Counted from the stretch's first letter, positions 25,512 through 36,236 are shown. The stretch is DNA of 64,000 nucleotides from Paraburkholderia sp. PGU19 (GCF_013426915.1 NZ_AP023180.1:434001-498000); one strand, 5' to 3'. Notes: generated by a model from the sequence alone, not told the origin. Numbers and translations: made by a program.

Positions 25512-26444
25512 ATGAAACCTTCCCTGCTCATCCTGATTCCACTTGGCGACGACAGTCGCGCGCGCATTTCAGCCTCCTTCGATATTCATTACGCCCCCAC
25601 GCACGAAGCGCGCGTTCAATCCATCGCGAAAGAAGGCGCGGCGATTCGCGCCGTATTGACCAACGGCACGACAGGTCTCACGGCCGATGAAATGGACCAG
25701 ATGCCTGTGCTCGAATTCGTCAGCGCGCTCGGCGCGGGCTATGAAAACATCGCGGCTACGCATGCAAAAGCGCGCGGCATCGTCCTCGCGAACGGCGCGG
25801 GCACGAACGACGATTGCGTCGCCGATCACGCCATGGCCTTGTTGCTGGCCGTCGTGCGCGACGTGCCGCAGCGTGACCGCGCGACCCGCGAAGGCATCTG
25901 GCGCGACACATTGCCGATGCGGCCTTCCGTGTCAGGCAAACGGCTTGGTATCGTGGGTCTCGGCAATATCGGGCTGAAGGTTGCGCGGCGCGCGGCCGGC
26001 TTCGATATCGACGTCGCGTATCACAACCGCAAGCCGCGTGACGGCGCAGCATTGCGCTACATCGACAACCTGCACGAACTCGCGCGCTGGAGCGACTATC
26101 TCGTCGTTGCAACGCCGGGTGGTCCGGCGACACAACATCTGATCGATCGCGCCGTACTCGAAGCACTCGGGCCGAAGGGCTTTCTGGTGAACGTGTCACG
26201 CGGCAGCGTCGTCGATACGGCCGCGCTTGCGCATGCGCTCGCAAACGGCGTGATAGCGGGCGCGGGCCTCGATGTATACGAAGGCGAGCCGCAGCCGCCT
26301 CAGGCCCTGGTGCATCTGACGAACGTCGTGCTCACGCCGCATGTGGCGGGCACGTCGCCGGAAGCGATCACGGCTTCCGTCGATAACTTCATCACGAACG
26401 CGACGCGTCACTTCGCGGGCGAAGACGTGTTGACACCCATCTGA
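25512..26444 (+). CDS. D-isomer-specific 2-hydroxyacid dehydrogenase
   Basis: 310 aa. NAD(P)-binding GIVGLGNIGLKVARR at about 145-160, catalytic Arg in NVSRGSVVD and His in LTPHVAG near the C-terminus, with the Glu region in DVYEGEPQ. Similar to glyoxylate/hydroxypyruvate reductases. The ATG at 25512 lacks a strong ribosome binding site. The OsmC gene follows after 28 bp, perhaps co-transcribed. Confidence 0.92.
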   Translation: MKPSLLILIPLGDDSRARISASFDIHYAPTHEARVQSIAKEGAAIRAVLTNGTTGLTADEMDQMPVLEFVSALGAGYENIAATHAKARGIVLANGAGTNDDCVADHAMALLLAVVRDVPQRDRATREGIWRDTLPMRPSVSGKRLGIVGLGNIGLKVARRAAGFDIDVAYHNRKPRDGAALRYIDNLHELARWSDYLVVATPGGPATQHLIDRAVLEALGPKGFLVNVSRGSVVDTAALAHALANGVIAGAGLDVYEGEPQPPQALVHLTNVVLTPHVAGTSPEAITASVDNFITNATRHFAGEDVLTPI

Positions 26445-26472
26445 TCGTTCACACCACGAGGACCTTTCGCGC

Positions 26473-26952
26473 ATGGCAAAGCATACGGCACTCATCGAAT
26501 GGAGCAGCAACGGCAGCAAGTTCACCGACAACCGCTATAGCCGCGCGCATCAATGGACGTTCGACGGCGGCGCAGTGGTACCGGCGTCGAGTTCGCCGCA
26601 TGTCGTGCGCGTGCCGTTCTCCGATCCTGCAGGCGTCGATCCTGAAGAGGCATATGTCGCGGCGCTGTCGAGTTGCCATATGCTGTGGTTTCTGTCGATC
26701 GCCGCAGAGCAAGGCTATGTCGTCACGTCGTATCGCGACGAAGCCGAAGGCACGATGGCGAAAAACGACGCGGGCAAGGAAGTGGTCACGCGTGTCGTGC
26801 TGAAACCGGCCGTTGCATTTGCCGGCGCAAAAGCACCGAGCGATGAAGCGCTCGCGCATCTGCATCATCTCGCGCACGATGCGTGTTTTCTCGCCAATTC
26901 GGTGAAGACGGTGATCGACGTTGAAGGGAGTTGGAGCTTCGAACAGGTTTGA
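26473..26952 (+). CDS. OsmC family peroxiredoxin-like protein
   Basis: 159 aa. The two catalytic Cys of OsmC/Ohr proteins are present, C68 in LSSCHMLWFL and C138 in HDACFLANS. Expected to reduce organic hydroperoxides in the cytoplasm. Closest to the YhfA/OsmC-like subgroup by the DPEEAYVAALSSCH motif. Confidence 0.9.
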   Translation: MAKHTALIEWSSNGSKFTDNRYSRAHQWTFDGGAVVPASSSPHVVRVPFSDPAGVDPEEAYVAALSSCHMLWFLSIAAEQGYVVTSYRDEAEGTMAKNDAGKEVVTRVVLKPAVAFAGAKAPSDEALAHLHHLAHDACFLANSVKTVIDVEGSWSFEQV

Positions 26953-27568
26953 TTTGCGTTCAGGCGCAATGCCAAACATATATGTCTGTCTAGCAAGCTT
27001 GACTTGTTTCTTTCATATCGTCGCGGCCCGCTGATTCGCATCAGTGTGCCTTAAGCATTGCGCTCTATGATGCAGCCCCTTGATTTGTGATGCGGCCGGT
27101 AAGCATGTCGCTTTGCGCAAGGTTCAATTCCTCATTACCGGTTCTTTCGACTTGTATTCCAGGCGGACACGGTATTTTTGTCGTTATTCAGAATGCTAAT
27201 AAGGAACAAGTTCGGCATTCGAAACGCTACAAATTACCGATGTGTTCAGATCGCCACAGTCCCTCCCACGGATTGTAAAGGATCGTTACTCGCGTAACGG
27301 GCGTAACGGCCGAAATGGCGGACCGTACCGCGCCTTCCTTCTTCTCACGTCGTCTACAGCGCGGCTCGCGCCATGACTGCCGTCATCACGCACACGCAAT
27401 CGCCAATCCGCCATTGCACGTAGACGTTTTCAAACAGTAACAACCCGCGACATAGACGAGACCATGATTCCATTAACTTTTTGAGTAACCGATCGCGGCC
27501 GTTGTACGGGGGGCGTGAAGCAGTCGGTACTTGTTCGATCAATTCGAGGCGGGTCAACCGATCACATC
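26953..27568. promoter_or_regulatory. 616-bp AT-richer intergenic region before the bEBP-like regulator
   Basis: No gene is supported. The inverted repeat cgttac-tcgc-gtaacg (27284-27299) is followed by a direct gtaacgg repeat, and is a plausible operator. The length and base composition suggest a complex promoter region for the regulator gene that follows. Confidence 0.4.
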
Positions 27569-28912
27569 ATGAACCTGAATCTGAAAAGGCTCTATCACGT
27601 ATGCAATCCCGAGCGCGCATGTCTGGACGGCAATCTTCCGTCGCTGCAATGGCGCATTCGTTGCATCGATATCCGCGAACGCCAGGGCGCCGCATTGCTC
27701 GCCAATGACCGCGCCGCGGGTCTGATTGAATTTCCGTCGTTGAGCATTCCCGCTGATCTGAACGAAGTCGACGAACTCACGCGCACCAGCGCGGCGATCA
27801 GTTGGGTGGCTGTAGTCACCAACGCGCATCTCAATGATCCGGAGATCGGCCGGATCGTGCGCACGCGCTGCGTGAGTTATATCCGCTTGCCCGCGGCGGC
27901 GGAGATGGTTGCTCAGGAACTCGATCGCGCGTACGAGATGTCCGCGGGCGACGGGGGAGAATATACGAGCGTGAACGCGGGATCGGTCGTCCTGATCGGC
28001 GCATGCGCGGCGATGAGCGACGTGCGTGCGGCAATACGCAAAGCGTCGGAACATGAACGGCCTGTGACGTTCATCGGCGAATCGGGGAGTGGCAAGACGC
28101 TGGCGGCGTCGTCGATCCACCTGGGTTCGTCGCGCCGCGAAGGGCCGTTCGTGTCGATCGATTGCGCGGCCTTCGCGCCGGAACGCGTGGAAACGGAATT
28201 ATTCGGGGAATCAGCTGGCGAGGAGACCAAAGTCGAAGAGGGCAATCAGCGTTCCCGCCTCAACATGGCGGAGGGCGGCTCTCTGTATATCGATGGTATC
28301 TGCGAACTGCCGCTGTCGGCACAGCGGCGTCTCGCGGACATGCTCGATACGGGAGCGCGCAATGTGCGCATCATCTGCTCGACACATATCGACTTGCAGC
28401 GCGTTGCAGACGAACATCGTCTGCACGCGCGACTTTTCTCGTGGCTTTCGCCCGACACGATCACGATTCCGCCGCTGCGCGAACGCGGCCCCGATATCCG
28501 CTTGCTCGCCACGCATCTGCTGAAGAGCTTTCGCTCTGATTCCCGTCATGGGGTGCAAGGTTTTTCCGTGTGCGCGTGGGAAGCGTTCGACGCCCACAAC
28601 TGGCCCGGCAACCTGCAGGAAATGATCAATCGCATCCGCCATGCAATCGTTGCCAGCAATGGCCCGTTGATCACAGCCGTCGATCTGGGTTTCGATCAGA
28701 CCGCGAGCGTACCGTTGATCAGCGCATCCGACGACGCCGACGACATTCCCGAGTGGCAAGCCGTCGAACTGGCCATCGCACGAAATCAGGGGCGGCTCGA
28801 TGCGGCCGCGACGGAACTGCACATTTCCAGGGTGTTGCTCGCGCGCATGCTGGCCTCGGACTCCCGGCGGCCGGTGGCCGCGCCGGGCGAGTTGCGGATG
28901 GATTCCGCCTAG
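27569..28912 (+). CDS. Sigma-54-activator-like regulator lacking GAFTGA (VpsR-like)
   Basis: 447 aa. An N-terminal receiver-like domain without an obvious phospho-acceptor motif (1-130) is followed by an AAA+ domain of the enhancer-binding-protein family (about 138-370). Walker A is FIGESGSGKT (168-177). The GAFTGA loop that contacts sigma-54 is absent: its place (about 213-230) reads ESAGEETKVEEGNQ. Walker B is LYIDGI instead of the usual D-E. A degenerate Fis-like HTH lies at about 405-435 (ELAIARNQGRLDAAATELHISRVLL). It is therefore probably a sigma-54-independent DNA-binding regulator like VpsR, possibly without ATPase activity. The start at 27569 avoids an 18-codon upstream extension. 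Confidence 0.85.
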   Translation: MNLNLKRLYHVCNPERACLDGNLPSLQWRIRCIDIRERQGAALLANDRAAGLIEFPSLSIPADLNEVDELTRTSAAISWVAVVTNAHLNDPEIGRIVRTRCVSYIRLPAAAEMVAQELDRAYEMSAGDGGEYTSVNAGSVVLIGACAAMSDVRAAIRKASEHERPVTFIGESGSGKTLAASSIHLGSSRREGPFVSIDCAAFAPERVETELFGESAGEETKVEEGNQRSRLNMAEGGSLYIDGICELPLSAQRRLADMLDTGARNVRIICSTHIDLQRVADEHRLHARLFSWLSPDTITIPPLRERGPDIRLLATHLLKSFRSDSRHGVQGFSVCAWEAFDAHNWPGNLQEMINRIRHAIVASNGPLITAVDLGFDQTASVPLISASDDADDIPEWQAVELAIARNQGRLDAAATELHISRVLLARMLASDSRRPVAAPGELRMDSA

Positions 28913-28970
28913 GCGCCGGAAAGGCGCTCGGCCGCGAACTGGCAATAACGCAATGCGCTTCACGAACAGT

Positions 28971-28991
28971 TACACAATCCTTTTTTGTGTA
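28971..28991. repeat. Inverted repeat after the bEBP-like gene
   Basis: Arms tacacaa and ttgtgta around tcctttt. The T-rich loop and location 58 bp after the stop allow either a weak terminator or an operator for the phosphatase gene. Confidence 0.4.
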
Positions 28992-29147
28992 GCACCTTGT
29001 CACAGATCCGCGCGCTATGCTTGCCTCAACGTCGCGCGCCTGAGCGTACCTGCCCTGATTATTTTCGCGTCGTTACTGGTTATTTTTTGCGGATTTTTTT
29101 ATTCCGTCCTATGTGGTATGTCGTATTTCCGGAACCTTCCCTGACCC

Positions 29148-30292
29148 ATGAAAGAGCCCTATCGCGCCGTTCACCGCTATCCGCGTAACGACTCGGGACG
29201 TGACTTCGTCGTGGGCGATCTGCACGGCTGCTTCGCGCAATTGCGCACGGAGCTGGAGGCGCGCCATTTCGACCCGCAGCGCGACCGGCTGTTCGCAGTC
29301 GGCGATCTCGTCGATCGCGGGCCGCAATCGGACAGCGTGCTGGAGACCGTCGAGCAGTACGGGATCAAATCGGTGAAGGGCAATCACGAAGACGTCATCG
29401 TGCGCTGGCATGCCGGTGAGGAGCAGGCGCTTTCGCTGCTGGGCAACGGCGCCGACTGGCTGCTCGACAGAGCCGATGAACGGGACTGGGTCAAGGCGAT
29501 CGCGGCCTACATGGCGTCGCTGCCGTACCTGATCGAGATCGAAACCGAGCACGGGCTGGTCGGCATCGTGCACGCGGATTCCCCGTTTCGGACTGGAACC
29601 GGCTGGTTGCCGATATCGAAAGAGAACGGGCGGACGGCAAGACGCGCCGCAAGGCAATCTGGTCGCGCACCCGCTGGAAGGCGCAACAGCCGCATCCTTC
29701 GCCGTCGCGCAATACGTTGCGCAGCCTGCTGGACAAGGCGAGACACAGTGTGCGCGGAGAGGCGCATGTGGTAGGGCGGATCGAGAACGTGACGGCCGTG
29801 ATCGTCGGGCATACGCCCGTGTCCGCCGTCACCGCGAAGGACAACGTAATCAACATCGATACGGGCGCTGTCTATGGCGGCAAGCTCACGATCATGGATC
29901 TTGCCGATCTGCCGCAGTGGATCGACGTGTCGCCGCGTTCTCCTGTCGCGGAAGAGCCGGGTTGGCGCGAGCCGGTTATGGCGAGCAGCGCGGTGAGCGC
30001 GCGAACGCCTGTGGTGAATGCGGATACTGCAAGCGCTGACGTGGCTGCAAGCGAGGCCGATGTCGCACTGGCAGAACATCCTGCACCGTCGGACATGCCG
30101 TCTGCAACGGCGGAGCGTCGTGACGACCTGCAAAACGAAGCGCCGCGTCTCGCGCCCGAGTCCAGACCCGCGCCTGAACGGTTGACGTCGTACGTGTCGA
30201 ACGGCATGCACATCACCGTGCGCATGAGCATGCACAGCATCGTGAGCGAACTACAGCAGGGCTCGAATGCCGTCGCCACGCGTCGGCGATAA
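29148..30292 (+). pseudogene. PrpA/PrpB-type serine/threonine phosphatase broken by a -1 frameshift
   Basis: The N-terminal part carries all metallophosphatase signatures: VVGDLHGCF, AVGDLVDRGPQ and VKGNHED, followed by IVHADSP. At 29586-29590 the frame is lost. Moving by one base restores F-x-DWNRLVADIERERADGK and continues to VIVGHTPVS and INIDTGAVYGGKLTIMDL, the C-terminal metal-binding half of the same enzyme, which runs to 30292. One missing base in tttc-ggactgg (a TCG codon would give PFSDWN) explains everything. The C-terminal about 120 residues are low-complexity. It is either a recent pseudogene or a sequencing error. If translated as is, the product stops at 29774 after an unrelated tail and lacks the third metal-binding block. 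Confidence 0.85.
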
Positions 30293-30298
30293 GGGCGT

Positions 30299-30517
30299 TC
30301 AATTCGGCGGCGCGTGGCGCGCCGTATCCATTCCAAGCCGCTTGAGCAGATCGCGTCCACGCGCGCTGATCTGCAGTGCGGCAATGCCGCCGCGAAGCTC
30401 ATGCACTTCGACGAGTTCGTAATGGCGTAATGCGAGCACATCTGGGTCGAGCGATTCGATACGGCGTTCATTGCCATTCAACAGCATGAGCGTCGCCAGT
30501 TCGTGAGGGCTCAACAT
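30299..30517 (-). CDS. Small conserved-looking hypothetical protein, wHTH-like
   Basis: 72 aa, GGAGGT upstream. The pattern (MLSPHELATLMLLNG, then a short linker, LRHYELVEVHE and an ARGRDLLKRLG end) resembles a small winged-helix fold. Function unknown. It converges on the broken phosphatase gene. Confidence 0.65.
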   Translation of the reverse strand: MLSPHELATLMLLNGNERRIESLDPDVLALRHYELVEVHELRGGIAALQISARGRDLLKRLGMDTARHAPPN

Positions 30518-30703
30518 CAGGACACCTCCGTGGACAAGTGAGCGAGCAGTCCGGACATGCTAGTCGGATGACACGACAGTTTGACTACGGATGTGTTTCA
30601 CCACGTTACGCGGTTACGTGTTTGACGGTGGCGAAAGGCGGCGGCCAGTCCCGCGCATGCGATGCATGCGCGAATAGCGCGGCGCTAAATCGACGATCAG
30701 CGT

Positions 30704-30735
30704 GTAACAGGTTTACGCGCGAGTAAGCCTGTTAC
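30704..30735. terminator. 13-bp hairpin downstream of the bet operon
   Basis: Arms gtaacaggtttac (30704-30716) and gtaagcctgttac (30723-30735) pair over 13 positions with one G-T wobble and a 6-nt loop. It lies 37 bp beyond the MFS stop. No T-tract on the minus strand, so it may slow transcription or act as an RNA-stabilising end. Confidence 0.45.
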
Positions 30736-30771
30736 AGCATCTGGAAAGCACGCGCGCCTGGTTGCGCGGCA

Positions 30772-32187
30772 TTAGCATGCGTCGTCTGCTGCGACGCGCC
30801 AGGCAGGCGCTTCGTCATCGACATGCGACACCAGCGTTTCGAGCGACAGACCTTTCGTTTCGATACCCATCACCCACACGGCCAACGCGGCGACACCGAA
30901 CGACAGCGCGCCGAGCGTGAACACACCGCCTTGTCCGAAGATGGGCAGCACCACGCCGACTGCATAGGGGCCGATCAGCGAGCCGACGCGGCCTATCGCC
31001 GATGCAAAGCCGGACCCCGTCGCTCGCGCGCCCGTGCCGTAGAGTTCGGGCGTGTACGTGTAGAGCACGGCCCACATGCCGAACAGGAAGAACTGCATCG
31101 CGAGGCCGGTGCAGATCAGCAGCGTCACGCTGTCCGCGTGCAATGCCGTCTGGCCGTATGCATAGGCCATCACACCGCCGCCGACCAGCGACGCAATACA
31201 CGTCGGCTTGCGCCCCCATCGTTCGACGAGCCACGCGGCGCACAGAAAGCCCGGCACGCCGCCAAGCGAAATGAGCACGGTATAGAGCACCGACTTCGTG
31301 ACGGCGAAGCCCGCCTGTTGCATCAATGCGCCGAGCCACGACGTCAGGCCATAAAAGCCGAGCAGCGCGAAGAACCACAGCGCCCAGACCATGATCGTGC
31401 GCCGGCGGTAGGCCGCGCTCCAGATCTCACGGAACGCGCCGTGCTTCGAAGGCGCGGCCATATCGGCGAGCATCGACGGTGCGGGCAACGAACGCAGTCC
31501 TTTGGACTTCATCACCTTCGCTTCGATCTGGCCGAGCACGGCGTCGGCCTGGGCAAGACGTCCGCGATGTTCGAGCCAGCGCGGCGATTCGGGCACGATG
31601 CGGCGCACGATCAGCACGAATACGGCGGGAATCGCGAGCAACGCGAACACGGTGCGCCAACCGAAATGCGGCAGCACGAAGTACGACACGCAGCCCGCCG
31701 TGATGAAACCGAGCGGCCAGAAACCGTCCATCAGCGCGACGAGCCGTCCGCGTGAAGCCGTTGGCACGAATTCGGACAGCAGCGTTTGCGCGATGGGAAA
31801 CTCCATGCCCATGCCGATACCGAGCAGCACGCGATAGACGATCAGCGCATCGACGCTTTGCGCCGTCGAGCACAGATACGACGCGACGCCCCACAGCACC
31901 ATGCTCCACTGAAAGACCGGGCGTCGGCCGAAGCGATCCGCGAACAGTCCTGCGACGGCCGCGCCGAGCACCATGCCGAAGAAGCTCGCGCTCGCGACGA
32001 GTCCCGCCATTGCGCTCGACAAACCGAACTCGGTCTTGATCGAGCCGAGCACGAAGGTCATCGTGCCGAGATCGACGGAATCGAAGAAGAACGCAATCGC
32101 GATGATGATGAAGATGGTGCGGTGATAGCCGGAAAACGGCAGGCGTTCGAGACGCGCGGCGGCGCTGGGTCGTGCGGTGGTCGGCAT
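30772..32187 (-). CDS. MFS transporter at the end of the bet operon
   Basis: 471 aa, twelve predicted transmembrane segments. MFS loop motif A-like ADRFGRRPVFQWS between TM2 and TM3, the GMGMEFPIAQTLLSEFVP and VPESPRWL motifs and a central cytoplasmic loop place it in the sugar-porter/NiaP-like (SV2-type) group. Start at 32187; the open frame upstream has no support. 162 bp after betA on the same strand, so it may import choline or a related cation, but the family does not prove this. The usual BetT (BCCT) transporter is not in the window. Confidence 0.85.
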   Translation of the reverse strand: MPTTARPSAAARLERLPFSGYHRTIFIIIAIAFFFDSVDLGTMTFVLGSIKTEFGLSSAMAGLVASASFFGMVLGAAVAGLFADRFGRRPVFQWSMVLWGVASYLCSTAQSVDALIVYRVLLGIGMGMEFPIAQTLLSEFVPTASRGRLVALMDGFWPLGFITAGCVSYFVLPHFGWRTVFALLAIPAVFVLIVRRIVPESPRWLEHRGRLAQADAVLGQIEAKVMKSKGLRSLPAPSMLADMAAPSKHGAFREIWSAAYRRRTIMVWALWFFALLGFYGLTSWLGALMQQAGFAVTKSVLYTVLISLGGVPGFLCAAWLVERWGRKPTCIASLVGGGVMAYAYGQTALHADSVTLLICTGLAMQFFLFGMWAVLYTYTPELYGTGARATGSGFASAIGRVGSLIGPYAVGVVLPIFGQGGVFTLGALSFGVAALAVWVMGIETKGLSLETLVSHVDDEAPAWRVAADDAC

Positions 32188-32349
32188 GTCATCCTCGGGT
32201 GGAGGTTGGAAGAGGCCGGTGGTCCCGCGAAGCACGCTTGCTTCGAGGGCCGGCTCGTTCCAGTAGATGCCGCCATTAATCCGTCATATAGAACAGATTC
32301 GGCATTGGGATGGAACGCGTGCGCCATTTGTAATGACGCACACGTTCTC

Positions 32350-34068
32350 TCATTGCGTATGCGCGGCCACGTTCCGTGCCGGTGCGCGTGCAACATGCTT
32401 TGCGCCGCGTGCCGGTGCGCCGTTCGCCACATAGTAGGGCGCGGTGGAGCGCGCGAGCGCGTCGCGCCCGCGAATACGGTCCGCGATCTTCTCCGCAAGC
32501 ATGATGGTCGGCGCATTCAGGTTGCCCGTCGTGATGCGCGGCATGATCGACGCATCGACCACGCGCAAGCCTTCGAGACCATGCACGCGTCCTTCGCCAT
32601 CGACGACGGCCATGTCGTCGTAACCCATCGCGCACGAGCACGACGGATGAAAGGCCGTCTCGGCACGCGCGCGCACGAATGCATCGATCTGCGCATCCGC
32701 CTGCAATTCAGCGCCGGGACTCAGTTCGCGTCCACGGAAGCGGTCGAGCGCCGGTTGCGCGATGATCTCGCGCGTCACGCGGATCGCGTCGCGGAACTCG
32801 CGCCAGTCGAGCGCTTCGGACATGTAGTTGAAGAGAATCGACGGATGCGCGTGCGGATCGCGTGAGCGCAGTTTGACGCGACCACGGCTCGGCGAGCGCA
32901 TCGAGCCGACATGCGCCTGAAAACCGTGCATCTTGATCGCGTTCGTGCCGTTGTAGTTGATCGCAACGGGCAGGAAGTGATACTGGATGTTCGGCCACGG
33001 ATCGTCGTCGCGCGTGCGGATAAAGCCGCCAGCTTCGAAATGATTGCTCGCGCCGATGCCCGTGCCTTTCAGCATCCATTCGATCCCGATGGCAGGCTGA
33101 TTGCGCAGCAGCAGTGCAGGGTAGAGCGACACGGGTTCCTTGCACTCGTACTGCATGTACATCTCGAGATGGTCTTGCAGGTTCTGGCCGACACCGGGCA
33201 GATCGAGCACGACGGGAATGTCGAACTCGCGCAGCCATGCGCCGGGCCCGACGCCCGAGCGTTGCAGGATTTGCGGCGATGCAATCGCGCCGCCGCACAG
33301 CAGCACTTCGCGGCGCGCATGCACGGTAATGCGCGCGTCGCCGTCCAGATACACGACGCCTTGCGCGCGCTTGCCGCTGAAGAGAATGCGGTCGGTGGTC
33401 GCGTGCGTGACGATCGTGAGGTTGGGCCGCTGCTTCGCCTGATCCAGATAGCCGCGCGCGGTGCTCGCGCGGCGGCCGTTCGCCGTCACCGTGCGGTCCA
33501 TCGGACCAAAGCCCTCCTGCTGGTAGCCGTTGAGGTCGTCGGTGCGCGGATAGCCCGCCTGCACGCCCGCTTCGATCATCGCTTCGAAGAGGGGATTGAC
33601 GCCGGGCTTGCTGGTCGTCACATGCACGGGGCCGTCGCCGCCGTGATAGTCGTTCGCGCCGATATCGCGCGTCTCGGCCTTGCGGAAGTACGGCAGGCAA
33701 TCCAGATAAGCCCAGTTTTCAAGGCCTTTTCTTTCGGCCCAGCCGTCGTAATCGAGCGCGTTGCCGCGGATATAGCACATGCCGTTGATCAGCGACGAGC
33801 CGCCGAGTCCCTTGCCGCGCCCGCATTCCATGCGGCGATTGTTCATGAACGGCTCGGGGTCCGTTTCATAGGCCCAGTTGTAGCGGCGTCCCTGCAGCGG
33901 ATACGCGAGCGCGGCGGGCATCTGCGTGCGAAAGTCGAAGCGGTAGTCGGGGCCGCCCGCTTCGAGCAGCAGCACGGTCACGTCGCGGTCTTCCGTCAGA
34001 CGCGTGGCGAGCACGTTGCCCGCCGAACCCGCGCCGATGATGATGTAGTCATACTCTTTCGCTGCCAT
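32350..34068 (-). CDS. betA: Choline dehydrogenase
   Basis: 572 aa, GMC oxidoreductase. Oxidises choline to betaine aldehyde at the membrane with FAD. The FAD motif [18 protein letters not shown] is at 6-23, the GMC signature [15 protein letters not shown] follows, and the active-site His lies in [11 protein letters not shown] (about 468). A C-terminal tail of about 35 residues is longer than in E. coli. The ATG at 34068 is 12 bp after betB; the open frame continues upstream through betB without meaning. Confidence 0.95.
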   Translation of the reverse strand: MAAKEYDYIIIGAGSAGNVLATRLTEDRDVTVLLLEAGGPDYRFDFRTQMPAALAYPLQGRRYNWAYETDPEPFMNNRRMECGRGKGLGGSSLINGMCYIRGNALDYDGWAERKGLENWAYLDCLPYFRKAETRDIGANDYHGGDGPVHVTTSKPGVNPLFEAMIEAGVQAGYPRTDDLNGYQQEGFGPMDRTVTANGRRASTARGYLDQAKQRPNLTIVTHATTDRILFSGKRAQGVVYLDGDARITVHARREVLLCGGAIASPQILQRSGVGPGAWLREFDIPVVLDLPGVGQNLQDHLEMYMQYECKEPVSLYPALLLRNQPAIGIEWMLKGTGIGASNHFEAGGFIRTRDDDPWPNIQYHFLPVAINYNGTNAIKMHGFQAHVGSMRSPSRGRVKLRSRDPHAHPSILFNYMSEALDWREFRDAIRVTREIIAQPALDRFRGRELSPGAELQADAQIDAFVRARAETAFHPSCSCAMGYDDMAVVDGEGRVHGLEGLRVVDASIMPRITTGNLNAPTIMLAEKIADRIRGRDALARSTAPYYVANGAPARGAKHVARAPARNVAAHTQ

Positions 34069-34079
34069 GCTGCGCTCCC

Positions 34080-35549
34080 TCAAAACACGGGCTGATATTT
34101 GCCCAGTTCGACCTGGATGGACTTGATGCGCGTGTAGTGCTCGAGTGTCGTGATGCCGTTCTCGCGGCCCACGCCCGATTGCTTGTAGCCGCCCACGGGC
34201 ATTTCGGCGGGCGACTCGCCCCATGTGTTGATCCAGCAGATGCCCGCTTCGAGTTGATGAATCACGCGATGCGCGCGCGACAGGTTCTCTGTCACGACGC
34301 CTGCAGCGAGGCCGTAGATCGTGTCGTTCGCGCGCGCGATCACTTCGTCTTCGTTGGCGAAGGTGAGAATGCTCATCACAGGTCCGAAGATTTCCTCGCG
34401 CACGATCTTCATGTCGTCGCGGCAATCGGCGAACACGGTTGGCTGCACGTACTGGCCACGCGCGTAGTCGCCGTCGATGACGCGTGCGCCGCCCGTCACG
34501 AGCCGCGCACCTTCTTTCCTTCCGCTTTCGATATAGCCGAGCACCTTGTCGAGTTGCGCCGCGCTTGCGAGCGGTCCGAAATTGGTCGACGGGTCAGACG
34601 GCTTGCCAAGGCGAATCCGCTTCACGCGCTCGATCACGCGTGCTTCAAAGGCCTGTCGCACCGATTGATGCACGAACACGCGCGTGCCGTTCGTGCATAC
34701 CTGGCCCGCGCTGAAGAAGTTCGCGGTGACGGCGATGTCGGCGGCGCGGTCGAGGTCCGCGTCGTCGAATACGATCAGCGGTGACTTGCCGCCGAGTTCC
34801 ATCGTCACTTCCTTCAGCGACGAGCCGCCCGCCATCGACATCACTTTCTTGCCCGTTTCGACGCCGCCCGTGAACGAAATCTTCGCGATGCCAGGATCGG
34901 CGCTCAGCATTGCGCCGACGCGGCCGTCGCCCTGCACGACGTTGAACACGCCGGGCGGCACGCCTGCTTCGAGGTAGATTTCCGCGAGCTTCGAAGCGGA
35001 CAGCGGCGTCACTTCGCTCGGCTTGAAGATCATCGCGTTGCCGGCAGCGAGCGCGGGCGCGGATTTCCAGCAAGCGATCTGGATCGGATAGTTCCATGCG
35101 CCGATGCCCGCCGTCACGCCCAAGGGCTCGCGCCGCGTATAGACGAACGACTCGGCGCGCAGCGGAATCTGCTGGCCTTCGATGGCCGTCGCAAGGCCCG
35201 CGTAGTACTCGATCACGTCGGCACCCGTGACGATATCGACGGCGCGGGTTTCTGCAATTGGCTTGCCCGTGTCGCGCATTTCGAGTTCGGCGAGTGTGTC
35301 GTTGCGCTCGCGCAGCAACTCGACGGCGCGGCGCAGGATGCGCGAACGCTGCATGGCCGTCATCGCGGCCCACGTGCGCTGGCCTTCGCGCGCCGATTGC
35401 ACCGCGCGGTCGATATCGGCTTCGCTGGCTTGCTGGACGGTCGCGAGCCGTTCGCCGGTGGCTGGGTCGAAGGTGTCGAAGGTGACGCCGCTGGTGGCGT
35501 CGACATATTCGCCGCCAATGTAGAGACGTTGCAGGCCGTAGACGGGCAT
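34080..35549 (-). CDS. betB: Betaine aldehyde dehydrogenase
   Basis: 489 aa. NAD-dependent oxidation of betaine aldehyde to glycine betaine. ALDH motifs: [11 protein letters not shown] with the catalytic Glu, and the nucleophile Cys in [13 protein letters not shown] (about 286). The C-terminal [13 protein letters not shown] end is typical of BetB. It is 36 bp after betI. Note that [16 protein letters not shown] is the normal N-terminus. Confidence 0.96.
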   Translation of the reverse strand: MPVYGLQRLYIGGEYVDATSGVTFDTFDPATGERLATVQQASEADIDRAVQSAREGQRTWAAMTAMQRSRILRRAVELLRERNDTLAELEMRDTGKPIAETRAVDIVTGADVIEYYAGLATAIEGQQIPLRAESFVYTRREPLGVTAGIGAWNYPIQIACWKSAPALAAGNAMIFKPSEVTPLSASKLAEIYLEAGVPPGVFNVVQGDGRVGAMLSADPGIAKISFTGGVETGKKVMSMAGGSSLKEVTMELGGKSPLIVFDDADLDRAADIAVTANFFSAGQVCTNGTRVFVHQSVRQAFEARVIERVKRIRLGKPSDPSTNFGPLASAAQLDKVLGYIESGRKEGARLVTGGARVIDGDYARGQYVQPTVFADCRDDMKIVREEIFGPVMSILTFANEDEVIARANDTIYGLAAGVVTENLSRAHRVIHQLEAGICWINTWGESPAEMPVGGYKQSGVGRENGITTLEHYTRIKSIQVELGKYQPVF

Positions 35550-35585
35550 CTGGTTTCTCCTTGAAATGCGGGTGTTCGTGGCGCG

Positions 35586-36176
35586 TTATGAGCCGCTTTG
35601 CGCGAGCAGCAGATCGATATAGTCGTTCGCGAGGCGCAGGGCCGCTTTCGTATCGAATGGATCGCCGGACAATGCGCCGCGCAGCCACAAGCCGTCGATC
35701 ATCGCGGCAAGACCGCTGGCGGCGCGCCGTGCCGACGCGCGCGGCAGTTCCTTCGCGAACTCCGCGCACAGGTTCGAATAGAGACGCCGTGTGTTCACGC
35801 GTTGCAGACGGCGCAGGGACGGCTCGTGCATGCTTTCGGACCAGAACGCGAGCCACGTCTTCATGACCGGGCCGCTGACCTGCGAGACATCGAAATTCGC
35901 TGCGACGACGGCGCGCAAACGCGCGCGCGGCTGCGGCTTGGCAGCGATGCGGCGGCGCGTGGTGGTCGCCCACAGGTCGCGCAGGATATGGCGCATGGTC
36001 GCTTCGAGCAGACCGTCCTTGTCGCCGAAATAGTGGCTGACGATGCCCGTGGAAATGTTCGCGCGCTGTGCGACGGACGCGAGCGTCGTGCCTGACAGAC
36101 CGGACTGGTCGATCGTGAGCAGCGTGGCGTCGATCAGTTGCGCGCGACGCACCTCGCGCATTCCGACTTTGGGCAT
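35586..36176 (-). CDS. betI: Transcriptional repressor BetI (TetR family)
   Basis: 196 aa. N-terminal [23 protein letters not shown], then [30 protein letters not shown], a near-textbook BetI sequence. The C-terminal half binds choline in E. coli. It is the first gene of the betI-betB-betA-MFS unit, and a matching operator is at 36223-36236, 47 bp upstream of its start. Confidence 0.95.
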   Translation of the reverse strand: MPKVGMREVRRAQLIDATLLTIDQSGLSGTTLASVAQRANISTGIVSHYFGDKDGLLEATMRHILRDLWATTTRRRIAAKPQPRARLRAVVAANFDVSQVSGPVMKTWLAFWSESMHEPSLRRLQRVNTRRLYSNLCAEFAKELPRASARRAASGLAAMIDGLWLRGALSGDPFDTKAALRLANDYIDLLLAQSGS

Positions 36177-36222
36177 GGTTGACTCGCAATGCTCCCGAAA
36201 GCCGTCACTCTAGTCGTTTTTT

Positions 36223-36236
36223 ATTGAACGTTCAAT
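36223..36236. promoter_or_regulatory. BetI operator candidate between betI and fdhA
   Basis: attgaacgttcaat is a perfect 14-bp palindrome. It matches the TTGAACGTTCAA-type BetI sites known from bet promoters. It could repress both betI and the divergent fdhA, though fdhA starts 138 bp away. This is the only such site found by eye. Confidence 0.8.

Noticed and set aside
27080..27145. tRNA-like segment with GGTTCAATTCC
   Set aside because: The T-arm stem does not pair properly, and no acceptor, D or anticodon arm can be built around it.
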